From contig CAYGOF010000004.1 in NCBI GenBank assembly GCA_964351395.1, positions 62,001-126,000 on the forward strand: DNA of 64,000 bases, written 5' to 3'. Positions 1 to 7,325 of the stretch are shown piece after piece. Under the pieces are notes generated by a model that did not search any database, was not told the origin of the DNA, and saw nothing but the letters and a program-made list of their open reading frames with translations. Source of the DNA: Imperialibacter sp964351395. GTDB taxonomy: Bacteria > Bacteroidota > Bacteroidia > Cytophagales > Cyclobacteriaceae. Each line of letters opens with the position of its first letter. Position 1 is the stretch's first letter. The translations under genes and the position numbers were made by a program.

Positions 1-476
1 AGGTCTCTTTTGCCAAGGTGTATCCAACTATGACATTCGACTACGAGTTTGTGGATCAAAAGATAGAAAAAATGTACAAGGCCGAGCAAAACACGTCACG
101 GCTTCTCACTTCTTTTTCTATCCTGGCGGTATTCATCTCCTGCCTTGGGTTGTTTGGGCTTGCTTCGCAGTCGGCGAGTAGTAAGCTGAAAATGATGAGC
201 ATCCGAAAAATCATGGGCGCCACACCTTTGCAGTTGTTCCTACATTTTGTGAGGGAATTCGGTTTAATTCTCGGGATTTCAATTGTGGTGGCCATCCCAG
301 CTTCACTTTATGTGTCAAGGCAGTGGCTATCTTCTTTCGCCTATCGGATTGATGTCAACTGGGCTATTGTTATGGTTCCGCTGCTGCTTGTTTGTATGAT
401 CGTGATTATTACGTTGCTACTGCAGTTTCGGGTCATTTTACTCGCCAATCCAGCCAGAACACTAAGGGATGAGTAA
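1..476 (+). CDS. FtsX-family ABC transporter permease, C-terminal part (cut by window edge)
   Basis: The reading frame is open from base 3 and runs to TAA at 474-476, so only about 157 C-terminal residues are visible and the true start lies outside the window. Three hydrophobic segments are clear (LLTSFSILAVFISCLGLFGL, FGLILGISIVVAIPASL, WAIVMVPLLLVCMIVIITLL). The SIRKIMGAT motif after the first segment and the tail NPARTLRDE match the corresponding SIRKVLGAS and SPAETLRTE parts of the full-length permease at 2722-5352, so this is the last FtsX domain of a MacB-like permease. GTG at base 18 is not a real start. Its stop overlaps the ATG of a decayed permease fragment at 469. Confidence 0.9.
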   Translation, partial: VSFAKVYPTMTFDYEFVDQKIEKMYKAEQNTSRLLTSFSILAVFISCLGLFGLASQSASSKLKMMSIRKIMGATPLQLFLHFVREFGLILGISIVVAIPASLYVSRQWLSSFAYRIDVNWAIVMVPLLLVCMIVIITLLLQFRVILLANPARTLRDE

Positions 477-594
477 GGCTAACCCACCCAAATTTCCCCT
501 CCGCTTCCTCCGCTGATTTTGTAAGGAAGACTATATCGATGAGATAGTGGGAGACCTGATTGAGCTTTTTCAAAAGCGAGCTGAGCTTCAATAG
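469..594 (+). pseudogene. N-terminal remnant of a second FtsX-type permease (prefix domain)
   Basis: Starting at ATG 469, which overlaps the upstream TAA, the frame reads MSKANPPKFPLRFLR, then TGA, then FCKEDYIDEIVGDLIELF and QKRAELQ before TAG at 592-594. This is the start of the permease prefix domain, comparable to RWATRFLEWYCRPSLYEDLQ and GDLLEYFERN in the intact permease at 2722. The in-frame TGA sits where the family has Trp (RWFC), a one-base TGG to TGA change. Nothing recognisable as permease follows 594, so most of the gene has been deleted. The overlap with the previous stop suggests that tandem permeases were once translationally coupled. Bases 595-743 hold nothing I can identify. 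Confidence 0.75.
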
Positions 595-743
595 TAAACT
601 TACTGAGAACAGAGTAATCTGGAATTTTAAGGGTACGGGGAATACGTCTAGTTGTCCATTTATTGTTGAGGCTGCATTTGTCTGGGTGTCTTTTTTTGCT
701 ACAATAAAATTGTAGATCAACTTTGCCAACGAGCAAGTACAGA

Positions 744-1076
744 TTAGAATTTCAAGATATCGTTCAGCGTTTTTACTGAATCTTGAATGATGGATTGATC
801 AACCTCCCCCAGTTTTTCTGCGAGGCGGTCTTTTGAAATTGACCTGATCTGAAATACAAGCATTTCTGACGCCGTTTTAAAACCATTTTTATCATCAGGC
901 ACCAGTATCGGGTTTCCTTTGTAGTTCTTAATTTTTGACGTGAGGGGAATCACAATGGCGACGGGAAGGTATGTATTTAGCAGATTGCCGCTTATTATAA
1001 CCACCGGACGATAGCCTGCCTGTTCACTCCCTTTCACAGGGCCTAGACTGACGTTCCAAATTTCGCCTTGTCTCAT
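744..1076 (-). CDS. MazF/PemK-type toxin (endoribonuclease)
   Basis: A 110-residue protein of normal MazF/PemK length. It starts with MRQGEIWNVSLGPVKGSEQAGYRPVVIIS split over strand 1 and the conserved G-x-R-P-V-V-I-I core, followed by VAIVIPLTSKIKNYKGNPILV, which is the second family block. Members are sequence-specific mRNA-cutting toxins held inactive by a cognate antitoxin. The ATG overlaps the stop of the antitoxin gene at 1073-1306 by four bases (ATGA), so the two are translationally coupled with the antitoxin first, the usual order. Function is inferred from family; the cleavage site cannot be read from sequence. Confidence 0.88.
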   Translation of the reverse strand: MRQGEIWNVSLGPVKGSEQAGYRPVVIISGNLLNTYLPVAIVIPLTSKIKNYKGNPILVPDDKNGFKTASEMLVFQIRSISKDRLAEKLGEVDQSIIQDSVKTLNDILKF

Positions 1077-1306
1077 TTCTCCAATCCTCTTAAGTAATCG
1101 GCCATTCCCTCTTCGGCAATAGCGAGTATCTCCTCGTCTGTTGCTGCCTGCTTATACGACTTGATGTATTCTGCTTTTTCAAGATGCTCTAAGTATAATT
1201 TAAGTGCATTCTCAATCAGGCGGTTCTTTGGTAGCGAAAGTGCTTTGGCCTTTTCTGACAGTATTTTCAACAACTCATCTGGAAGTGTACTTGTGAATGT
1301 TGCCAT
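1073..1306 (-). CDS. Ribbon-helix-helix antitoxin for the adjacent MazF-like toxin
   Basis: A 77-residue protein with an N-terminal ribbon (MATFTSTLPDELLKILSEKA) followed by a helical stretch (LPKNRLIENALKLYLEHLEK), the CopG/Arc-type ribbon-helix-helix pattern. The acidic C-terminal tail (TDEEILAIAEEGMADYL) is the part expected to thread over the toxin. It is the first gene of the pair and overlaps the toxin start by four bases. By analogy with the family it should bind its own promoter, which would lie in 1307-1340, but I see no convincing operator there. Confidence 0.82.
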   Translation of the reverse strand: MATFTSTLPDELLKILSEKAKALSLPKNRLIENALKLYLEHLEKAEYIKSYKQAATDEEILAIAEEGMADYLRGLEK

Positions 1307-1420
1307 CTTAAATATCCTGTATATTTCTATTATACAAATATAAAAGATAAATACAAACGAGTATCCTTGAGTAGAGCAAGCGGGCTACTTTTAAAGAAAA
1401 GTAATAACTTAATAGATAAA

Positions 1421-1451
1421 CTTCCTTGAGCTACTGGGTTCAAGGAAATTT
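1421..1451 (+). promoter_or_regulatory. Hairpin sequestering the ribosome-binding site of the RAYT gene
   Basis: TTCCTTGA at 1422-1429 is repeated inverted as TCAAGGAA at 1440-1447, with a 10-base loop. After one mismatch a further three A-T pairs extend the stem (1418-1420 with 1449-1451). The 3' arm contains the only Shine-Dalgarno-like sequence (AAGGAA, 1442-1447) in front of the TTG start at 1454. In mRNA the stem would hide the ribosome site; as DNA it could equally be a hairpin recognised by the transposase. The pairing is directly visible, the role is inferred. Confidence 0.6.
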
Positions 1452-1453
1452 AT

Positions 1454-2143
1454 TTGCCAAAAGATATAAATCAGTTTCCAGTGCCTGAAAAAAGCAAGGT
1501 ATTCTATCGTCGTAACCTACCTCATCTTCAACCTTTGGGTGGAGTATTTTTTGTGACCTGTATGCTTCAAGGGGCAATTCCAAAGCAGGTCAACGAACAA
1601 TGGATAAAAGAACACGAAGAAGAATTGATCAAGTTGAAATGCCAACCTTCGGATCCTTCTTACCTACAGTTGGAAAAGGAGATAGATAGAAAACTATGGT
1701 TGAAGAGGGAAAAATTTCTCGACAGCCGAAAAAATGGCCCTTTTTATTTTGACGACGACAGGCTAGCTCGAGTGGCCGCTGAAAGCTTGTACTATTGGGA
1801 TGGTAAAAAGATCGAACTGATTTGTTTTTGCATAATGCCTAATCATGTGCATGCTGTTTTTCGGACGCTACAGCCTGACGAAGTGAAGGATTCTGAGAAA
1901 GTGATCCTTATGAATATAATGCACTCAATTAAACGTTATAGTGCCAACCGTTGTAATAGGCTGCTTCAAAGATCTGGTCGGTTTTGGCAGGAGGAAAGCT
2001 TTGATCGATTGGTGCGAGACCGAAAAGAGTTGGCTAGAATTATCTCGTATGTCATCAACAATCCCGCAAAGGCCGGTTTCTGTACGTCTCCTAAGGAATG
2101 GAAATGGACATACCTCAAACCTGAATACAATGAATTTATATAA
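1454..2143 (+). CDS. REP-associated tyrosine transposase (RAYT, Y1_Tnp family)
   Basis: A 229-residue IS200-like HUH protein. The HUH signature is HVH in CFCIMPNHVHAVF (about residues 131-137). The Tyr in SYVINNPAKAGF near the C-terminus lies where the family nucleophile is expected, and SGRFWQEESFDRLVRD is the conserved block before it. Unlike most RAYTs it has a roughly 60-residue insertion between the first strand (GGVFFVTCML) and the HUH part. The start must be TTG at 1454 because the next Met is inside the first core strand. No accessory TnpB is present and no IS ends were found, which fits a domesticated RAYT. Hairpins flank it at 1421-1451 and 2202-2245. Confidence 0.85.
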   Translation: MPKDINQFPVPEKSKVFYRRNLPHLQPLGGVFFVTCMLQGAIPKQVNEQWIKEHEEELIKLKCQPSDPSYLQLEKEIDRKLWLKREKFLDSRKNGPFYFDDDRLARVAAESLYYWDGKKIELICFCIMPNHVHAVFRTLQPDEVKDSEKVILMNIMHSIKRYSANRCNRLLQRSGRFWQEESFDRLVRDRKELARIISYVINNPAKAGFCTSPKEWKWTYLKPEYNEFI

Positions 2144-2201
2144 TTCTTGTTAGAATTGAGGCGGTTTGAATACGATCAGTTAATCAATGCGCTTAAGTAT
2201 T

Positions 2202-2245
2202 ACCGGTTTTTAACCGGTGTTTTGTATTGCCGGGTTGGAAACCCG
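2202..2245. repeat. Two tandem REP-like hairpins downstream of the RAYT gene
   Basis: Hairpin 1: ACCGGTT (2202-2208), loop TTT, AACCGGT (2212-2218). Hairpin 2: CGGGTT (2231-2236), loop GGA, AACCCG (2240-2245). Both stems are perfect. Two closely spaced GC-rich hairpins beside a RAYT gene are typical of REP/BIME elements, the substrate that such transposases recognise. They lie about 60 bases after the stop codon. The rest of 2144-2389 contains no gene. Confidence 0.65.
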
Positions 2246-2354
2246 TACTACAGGTGTCACTCCTCGAGACTCTTGAAAAGGACAGCGCCTGGCTGCCTTT
2301 TTTGTACGTTGACAACATTTTTCATACAAACAATGAATAAATAAAAATCATTTT

Positions 2355-2381
2355 ACATACATTTAATGAACAAATGAATGT
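2355..2381. promoter_or_regulatory. Imperfect palindrome, likely PadR operator
   Basis: ACATACATTT (2355-2364), seven-base spacer, AAATGAATGT (2372-2381): ten-base arms with one mismatch. It ends nine bases before the preferred PadR start at 2390 and would overlap an alternative ATG at 2378. PadR repressors commonly bind such AT-rich dyads at their own promoter. Assignment as operator is inference from position and symmetry. Confidence 0.45.
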
Positions 2382-2389
2382 TCAGACAA

Positions 2390-2722
2390 ATGAAAGGAAC
2401 CAATTTAGGTGAGTTTGAAGAGCTGGTATTGCTCACTATTGCGGCATTGATGGAGGAGGCCTACAGCGTGGCAGTTTGCGATGAGCTTACTAAACATAGC
2501 GGTAGGGAGGTGAAGCTTGGGGTAGTGCATGCGGTGCTCAACAGACTCGAGGAGAAAGGCTATGTAAGGAGCGGGCTTGGCGAAGCTACCAAAGAGCGTG
2601 GAGGTAGAAGGAAACGCTTCTACACCATTACCAGCGGAGGAAAGGCTGCTTTGTTAAAGTCGAAAGAACAACGGGATCAGCTGTGGAGTATGATTCCCGA
2701 AATCGTTTTTAAGGGCATTTAA
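2390..2722 (+). CDS. PadR-family transcriptional regulator
   Basis: About 110 residues, a PadR-type winged helix (KGTNLGEFEELVLLTIAAL, then VHAVLNRLEEKGYVRSGL, then a basic wing KERGGRRKRFYTIT). The start at ATG 2390 was chosen because the second PadR in the window (41579-41911) begins with the equivalent MKGNNLGELEE; the earlier ATG at 2378 lies inside a palindrome. The stop overlaps the permease start by one base (TAATG), so the two genes are a coupled unit in which the regulator probably controls the permease. The inducing signal is unknown. Confidence 0.88.
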   Translation: MKGTNLGEFEELVLLTIAALMEEAYSVAVCDELTKHSGREVKLGVVHAVLNRLEEKGYVRSGLGEATKERGGRRKRFYTITSGGKAALLKSKEQRDQLWSMIPEIVFKGI

Positions 2723-5352
2723 TGAAAAAGAACCAGACATCAATACCACCCCGCTGGGCCACCAGGTTCCTCGAATGGTACTGCCGTCCTTCGCTCTATG
2801 AAGACCTGCAAGGTGACCTGCTGGAGTACTTCGAACGAAACCGGCAAACCAAAGGGACAAGGTATGCCCGGTTCATTTATATCATCGACGTGCTGAAATT
2901 TTTCAGACTTTATACAGTTCAAAAACCTCAAATATTTAAAGGAATGAATCAATTTATTTTACTATCTAATTACTTCAAGACCTCGGTCCGCAGCATGGCC
3001 CGAAACAAACTATTCACCACCATTAATGTGGTAGGTTTGGCAATAAGTATGTCGGTCGGTTTGCTAATGATCGCTTTTTTAACCGACATCTATTCATTCG
3101 ATACTTTTCATGAGAAGTACGATCGCATCTACCGGGTCGGGAATACCTACAAACGCCTGGAAGAAGACCAAAGTAAATTTGCCTCTACCTCTATTCAAGC
3201 GGCCAACAGGATCAAAAGTGATATTCCTGGTATAGAGGAAATGGTGCTCATTACTCGTGGTTTCCGTGGAGATGCCAGCTATAATGAAAAAAGGATCGCT
3301 ATGGATGGGGTCTATGCGCAGGAGACGTTCTTCTCTGTCTTTTCCTTCAAATTGATAGAAGGAGATCGGTCAACAGCTTTGCTGGAGCCTTATTCGGTAG
3401 TACTTTCTGAAACCACTGCCAAAAAGCTTTTTTCCGATGAGGATCCATTGGGGAAAACAATCAGGTTGAATGATGAAGATAGTTACGTTGTGACTGGCGT
3501 CATGGAAGATATGCCAGTCAATTCGCATATACGAAGTGAAGTGCTGGCCTCTTATGCTACCTACGAGTTAAAGCAAAATGAAAGGGCCAATAACAGCCTA
3601 ACCACCTGGAGCAATATGTGGATGAATTACATTTATTTGGTGGTTCGGCCCGATCAGGACATCGAAGCTTTACAAGCCAGTCTTGATCAAATCAGCGATG
3701 ACGAAAATAAGGTATACGAGCACACTACCATAAAAATGTGGCTGCAACCCCTAGCGGCTATTTCGCTGGGTGAGAATCTAAGTAACCAGATAGGTCCGAC
3801 GATGGAATTGAAGATCGTGTGGATTATCGTCATTCTTTCTTTTGTAGTCCTCGTTTCTGCCTGCTTCAACTACACCAATCTTTCCATAGCCCGTTCACTT
3901 CGAAGATCAAAGGAAGTAGGCATTCGCAAAACGGTCGGCGCATCTGCAGGAAATGTGTTTGCGCAGTTTATTTTGGAGGCGATTGTCATTTCAGGGCTTT
4001 CCCTGATTTTTGCCTTTGTTATTTACTATCTCATCCTCCGTCCACGATTTATGGAACTGGGCGACGAAATTGGAGAGATGGTCACCCTCGATCCTACGGC
4101 TCTGACATTTTTGTATTTTGGACTACTGACAATAGCCACGGGCCTTTTTGCAGGTTTCTTTCCGTCTCTGTTTTTGTCAAGGGTCAGTGTACATAAAGTA
4201 TTGAAAGACGTTTCTTCTCTGAAACTTTTTGGCAACGTCACTTTTCGAAAGGTACTGATCGTTTTTCAATACACTTTGTCGCTGGCATTTATCATAGGTG
4301 CCACCATGGCATACAAGCAATATGATTTTGCCGTCAACTTCGATCTTGGATATAAAACAGAAAACATCCTTAACATCGATCTGCAAGGCAACGAAATGGA
4401 AAGGGTAAAGGCGGCACTTGCTGAAATACCAGAAATCACTGATATGTCGGCGTCTACACTGGTGACAAGCGTGGGAAGTTACTACGCAACAAATGCCAAA
4501 TACAAAAACCCACTGGATTCTTCCGAAATTGCCTACAATGGTATTGATGAAAACTATCTTCCAATTCATGGCCTGAAACTTGTCGCTGGACGCAATTTTA
4601 TTCCGCAGTCCGACAGTTCTTCCGAGAGTCAGATTATCGTTAATGAAACACTTCTCAAGCGATTTGATATTGGAGCGCCGCTCGATGCAATTGGGGAAAC
4701 TTTAAAGGTGGACGATAAGGATGTCAAGATTGTTGGGGTGGTGAAGGATTTTCATTATGGAAAGATCGACTCACCCATAGAGGAATTTGCCTATCGCTAC
4801 AACGCATCAAAGTATTATGTGGTCAATGTGCTGATTTCTTCATCTGATATTCCTGGGGTCATGGAAAAAATAGAGACCAAATGGAATGAGCTGGACGCTA
4901 TCCATCCGTTTGATGCAAGGTTTTACAACGATGAAATTCAAAAATCATATGATGAGTACCTCATCATGGTGAAGATCATAGGATTTCTGGCTTTTTTGGC
5001 CATCTCCATTGCTTCATTGGGGCTATTGGGAATGGTGGTGTTTACGACCGAAACGAGGCTAAAGGAAATCAGCATACGTAAGGTGCTGGGGGCGAGTGAG
5101 CAAAATCTCGTGATGCTGCTTGGCAAAGGTTTTGTTACGCTGTTGGTCATCGCCACTGCTATAGCAGTGCCTCTTACCTGGTACTTTTTCAATGAGATGG
5201 TGTTTGACGACCTGGCGTACAAGGCAACGTTTGGCTTCTTCGAATTATTTGGTGGTGTGCTGATCGTTTTTGCCATTGCCGCTTTGGCAATTGGTTCTCA
5301 AACGATGAGGGCTGCAAGAACAAGCCCTGCAGAAACTTTACGGACTGAATAA
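2722..5352 (+). CDS. MacB/FtsX-type ABC transporter permease with N-terminal prefix domain
   Basis: An 876-residue protein. Residues 1-75 are a cytoplasmic permease prefix domain (PPRWATRFLEWYC, YEDLQGDLLEYFERN). A first MacB periplasmic core follows a membrane helix near residue 100 (INVVGLAISMSVGLLMIAFL). An FtsX domain at about 365-485 carries the GIRKTVGAS motif. A second helix, periplasmic core and FtsX domain follow, with SIRKVLGAS near 785 and tail SPAETLRTE. MacB-like permeases couple ATP hydrolysis in the cytoplasm to mechanical work on periplasmic substrates. No ATPase gene is adjacent, so the partner must be elsewhere. Coupled to the PadR gene upstream and paralogous to 38898-41567. 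Confidence 0.9.
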   Translation: MKKNQTSIPPRWATRFLEWYCRPSLYEDLQGDLLEYFERNRQTKGTRYARFIYIIDVLKFFRLYTVQKPQIFKGMNQFILLSNYFKTSVRSMARNKLFTTINVVGLAISMSVGLLMIAFLTDIYSFDTFHEKYDRIYRVGNTYKRLEEDQSKFASTSIQAANRIKSDIPGIEEMVLITRGFRGDASYNEKRIAMDGVYAQETFFSVFSFKLIEGDRSTALLEPYSVVLSETTAKKLFSDEDPLGKTIRLNDEDSYVVTGVMEDMPVNSHIRSEVLASYATYELKQNERANNSLTTWSNMWMNYIYLVVRPDQDIEALQASLDQISDDENKVYEHTTIKMWLQPLAAISLGENLSNQIGPTMELKIVWIIVILSFVVLVSACFNYTNLSIARSLRRSKEVGIRKTVGASAGNVFAQFILEAIVISGLSLIFAFVIYYLILRPRFMELGDEIGEMVTLDPTALTFLYFGLLTIATGLFAGFFPSLFLSRVSVHKVLKDVSSLKLFGNVTFRKVLIVFQYTLSLAFIIGATMAYKQYDFAVNFDLGYKTENILNIDLQGNEMERVKAALAEIPEITDMSASTLVTSVGSYYATNAKYKNPLDSSEIAYNGIDENYLPIHGLKLVAGRNFIPQSDSSSESQIIVNETLLKRFDIGAPLDAIGETLKVDDKDVKIVGVVKDFHYGKIDSPIEEFAYRYNASKYYVVNVLISSSDIPGVMEKIETKWNELDAIHPFDARFYNDEIQKSYDEYLIMVKIIGFLAFLAISIASLGLLGMVVFTTETRLKEISIRKVLGASEQNLVMLLGKGFVTLLVIATAIAVPLTWYFFNEMVFDDLAYKATFGFFELFGGVLIVFAIAALAIGSQTMRAARTSPAETLRTE

Positions 5353-5436
5353 CCCCTTTTTTGATCCTTTGTATTTGGAGAGGGAATTACCCTTCTGAAT
5401 ACACCAGGACCGGTATTTTTTGTGTAAAGATTTTAT

Positions 5437-5904
5437 CTATTTTCTTATGAATAGAAAATCTATGGATTTACCATCACCTGAAATTTGCACGATAAGTTTG
5501 TCTTTCTCTCGCAGATAACGAATCTTTTTTGGGAAGTCATGTTCTGGGTTTTCACAAGTAAAACCACCCTTGTCTAGCTTTGTAAACTGAAAAAGCACTT
5601 GTCTGGTGTTTTCGGGGACATCGGCTTCATAATAAATGCTGCTGTCTTTTTTGATAATTCTAAGCTTTTCGATAAAGGTGGTGTCATTACCTTGCATGGC
5701 CACGCCAAGGCCCTCCCAGCTTGAAGTACTCGTTTTCTCCCATCTCTCGTGTGCGTATGTGCCGGGTTTAACATTAGTACGCTCCCAGGTACCTTCAAGC
5801 CAGTTCAGCTTTTTTATGTTAGTTGAGGCTATGGGAAGTGTCTTTTGCCCCATGGCTCCAATTGTCATTAGAAACAAAAGAAGTGTCGAAACGCTTTTAA
5901 TCAT
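5437..5904 (-). CDS. Exported DUF6265-like protein
   Basis: A 155-residue protein with a signal peptide (MIKSVSTLLLFLMTIGAMGQ). The mature part begins with a W-L-E-G-T-W motif (LNWLEGTWERT) and contains HERW, NPEHDFPKKIRYL and a final FLFIRK. This matches small Bacteroidota DUF6265 proteins, which are predicted lipocalin-like beta structures of unknown ligand. It stands alone between a convergent permease gene and a nitroreductase gene. Nothing in the sequence shows a substrate. Confidence 0.7.
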   Translation of the reverse strand: MIKSVSTLLLFLMTIGAMGQKTLPIASTNIKKLNWLEGTWERTNVKPGTYAHERWEKTSTSSWEGLGVAMQGNDTTFIEKLRIIKKDSSIYYEADVPENTRQVLFQFTKLDKGGFTCENPEHDFPKKIRYLREKDKLIVQISGDGKSIDFLFIRK

Positions 5905-6005
5905 GATTCGGAGAAAACCTCCAGTCTCATCTATTGATAGGCTGGTCTTTGTTAAAGATACGAAGGTTAATGGTTTATTGAATCATGTTGTCCAACCTGC
6001 ACCTG

Positions 6006-6602
6006 TCACTTCGTATCCAGCATATGAATTACAGCAAATTCGTTAATGGGTTTTCTTCTTCTTGGCGCAGTCTCCCGCTCCCTTAGCCCGTCAGGAAGTT
6101 TTTCGGGGCTGTCCTGGTAACCCAGAGCAATAATCACTACCGGCTGCAATGTTTCCTCCAGCTGAAACGCATCAGCAACGGCAGGTCTGTCAAAGCCGCC
6201 CATTTGGTGCAGCGAAAGTCCAAGGTGAGTTGCTTCGATGCTTAAATTCCCAACAGCCAGCCCCACGTCGTAAAGGGCACCGTGGTGTTTAGCTCCGTTG
6301 CTAAAAACGGTGTTGGCCATCACAAGTAGCAATATAGGCGCTTTTGATGCCCATGGAGCGTTACCTGGCATAAGGGCATTGGACAACAGGTCGTGATTGT
6401 CAGTTCCTTTCTCTGCAACCAGCACCCGCCAGGGCTGATCATTCATTGAAGAGGGAGCCCAGCGCATCGCCTCAAGAAGTTTATTAATGTCGCTTACTTT
6501 TACTCTTTCGGAGGCGAAAGATCTAGGGCTCCATCGAGTACTCAGCAATGGATGGATGTCGAATTGAGTGGGCGTTTCTTTGTTTAATATTGCAGATCTC
6601 AT
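6006..6602 (-). CDS. Nitroreductase-family flavoprotein
   Basis: A 198-residue protein of the NAD(P)H-dependent nitroreductase fold. FMN-contacting segments are recognisable: STRWSPRSFASERV near the N-terminus, MRWAPSSMNDQPWRVLVA at about 45-63 and the glycine-rich VVIIALGYQDSPEKLPDGL near the C-terminus. There is no signal peptide, so it is cytoplasmic. Members reduce nitro compounds, quinones or similar acceptors; the natural substrate here is unknown. It is monocistronic as far as can be seen. Confidence 0.88.
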   Translation of the reverse strand: MRSAILNKETPTQFDIHPLLSTRWSPRSFASERVKVSDINKLLEAMRWAPSSMNDQPWRVLVAEKGTDNHDLLSNALMPGNAPWASKAPILLLVMANTVFSNGAKHHGALYDVGLAVGNLSIEATHLGLSLHQMGGFDRPAVADAFQLEETLQPVVIIALGYQDSPEKLPDGLRERETAPRRRKPINEFAVIHMLDTK

Positions 6603-6743
6603 AGAGGTATCAGTATTGAATGTATATACATGTAAATACGATATCCTCTATGAAAGTTCCACAATGCTCAAAAATAGCCGGTAGGGAAAACTAATACCAA
6701 CCCCATCCTTCAATGTGAATCAGTTTACTTACAGTCTGTGCCC

Positions 6744-7163
6744 CTACGGCGTGTCATTAGTCTTCACAAGCTGCTGAAGCTTGTAAAGTGTTAAAGGTTT
6801 CGAAACAAAATCAGTTACAAATGATAGCTCTTTAATTTTTTCTATTTCTTCTCTCAGAATGGTCGAACTCACCACGTATAAACAGACATGGTGCTTCTCA
6901 TGCAGTTGTAGCCGCTGATAATCACTTAGAAACTGCCATCCGTTGTACTGTGGCATATTCAGATCCAGCATGATGTGAGAAGGGAATCCGTCGGGACTTT
7001 CACTTAACGATTGTAAGTAAGCCATCCCGTCAGATGCTTTCTCGAAACTCCTGATAGAAAAACCCGCATCTATCTCGCACATCATTTTTTTACAAATGAA
7101 ATTGTTGATTGGATCATCATCGATAACAATTAGTTCCCTCATGTCTGTCAACTGCATTATCAT
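6744..7163 (-). CDS. Single-domain response regulator (receiver only)
   Basis: A CheY-like receiver of about 130 residues. The acidic pocket is IDDD near the N-terminus, the phosphoacceptor Asp is in MLDLNMPQYNGW, the switch Ser is in YVVSSTI and the conserved Lys is in VSKPL. No output domain follows. The first codons (MIMQLTD) may be untranslated, since MRELIVIDDD at 7142 is the more typical start. The gene has no neighbouring kinase, so its partner is encoded elsewhere. It resembles the receiver at 42030-42416 (LLDINMPVMDGW). Confidence 0.88.
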   Translation of the reverse strand: MIMQLTDMRELIVIDDDPINNFICKKMMCEIDAGFSIRSFEKASDGMAYLQSLSESPDGFPSHIMLDLNMPQYNGWQFLSDYQRLQLHEKHHVCLYVVSSTILREEIEKIKELSFVTDFVSKPLTLYKLQQLVKTNDTP

Positions 7164-7325
7164 AGTTGCCCGGCGATTGTCTGTTGTAAATATATAAAAA
7201 ATAACTTTACAAAGAAGTGCGTAAGTCGTTATTGTGACATTAATGGCATTTATTATGCTGTTTAATGGAAGGTATAACTGTTTTTGATACCAGAATTATA
7301 TCAAAAAAATAACAGTATATGTTTA

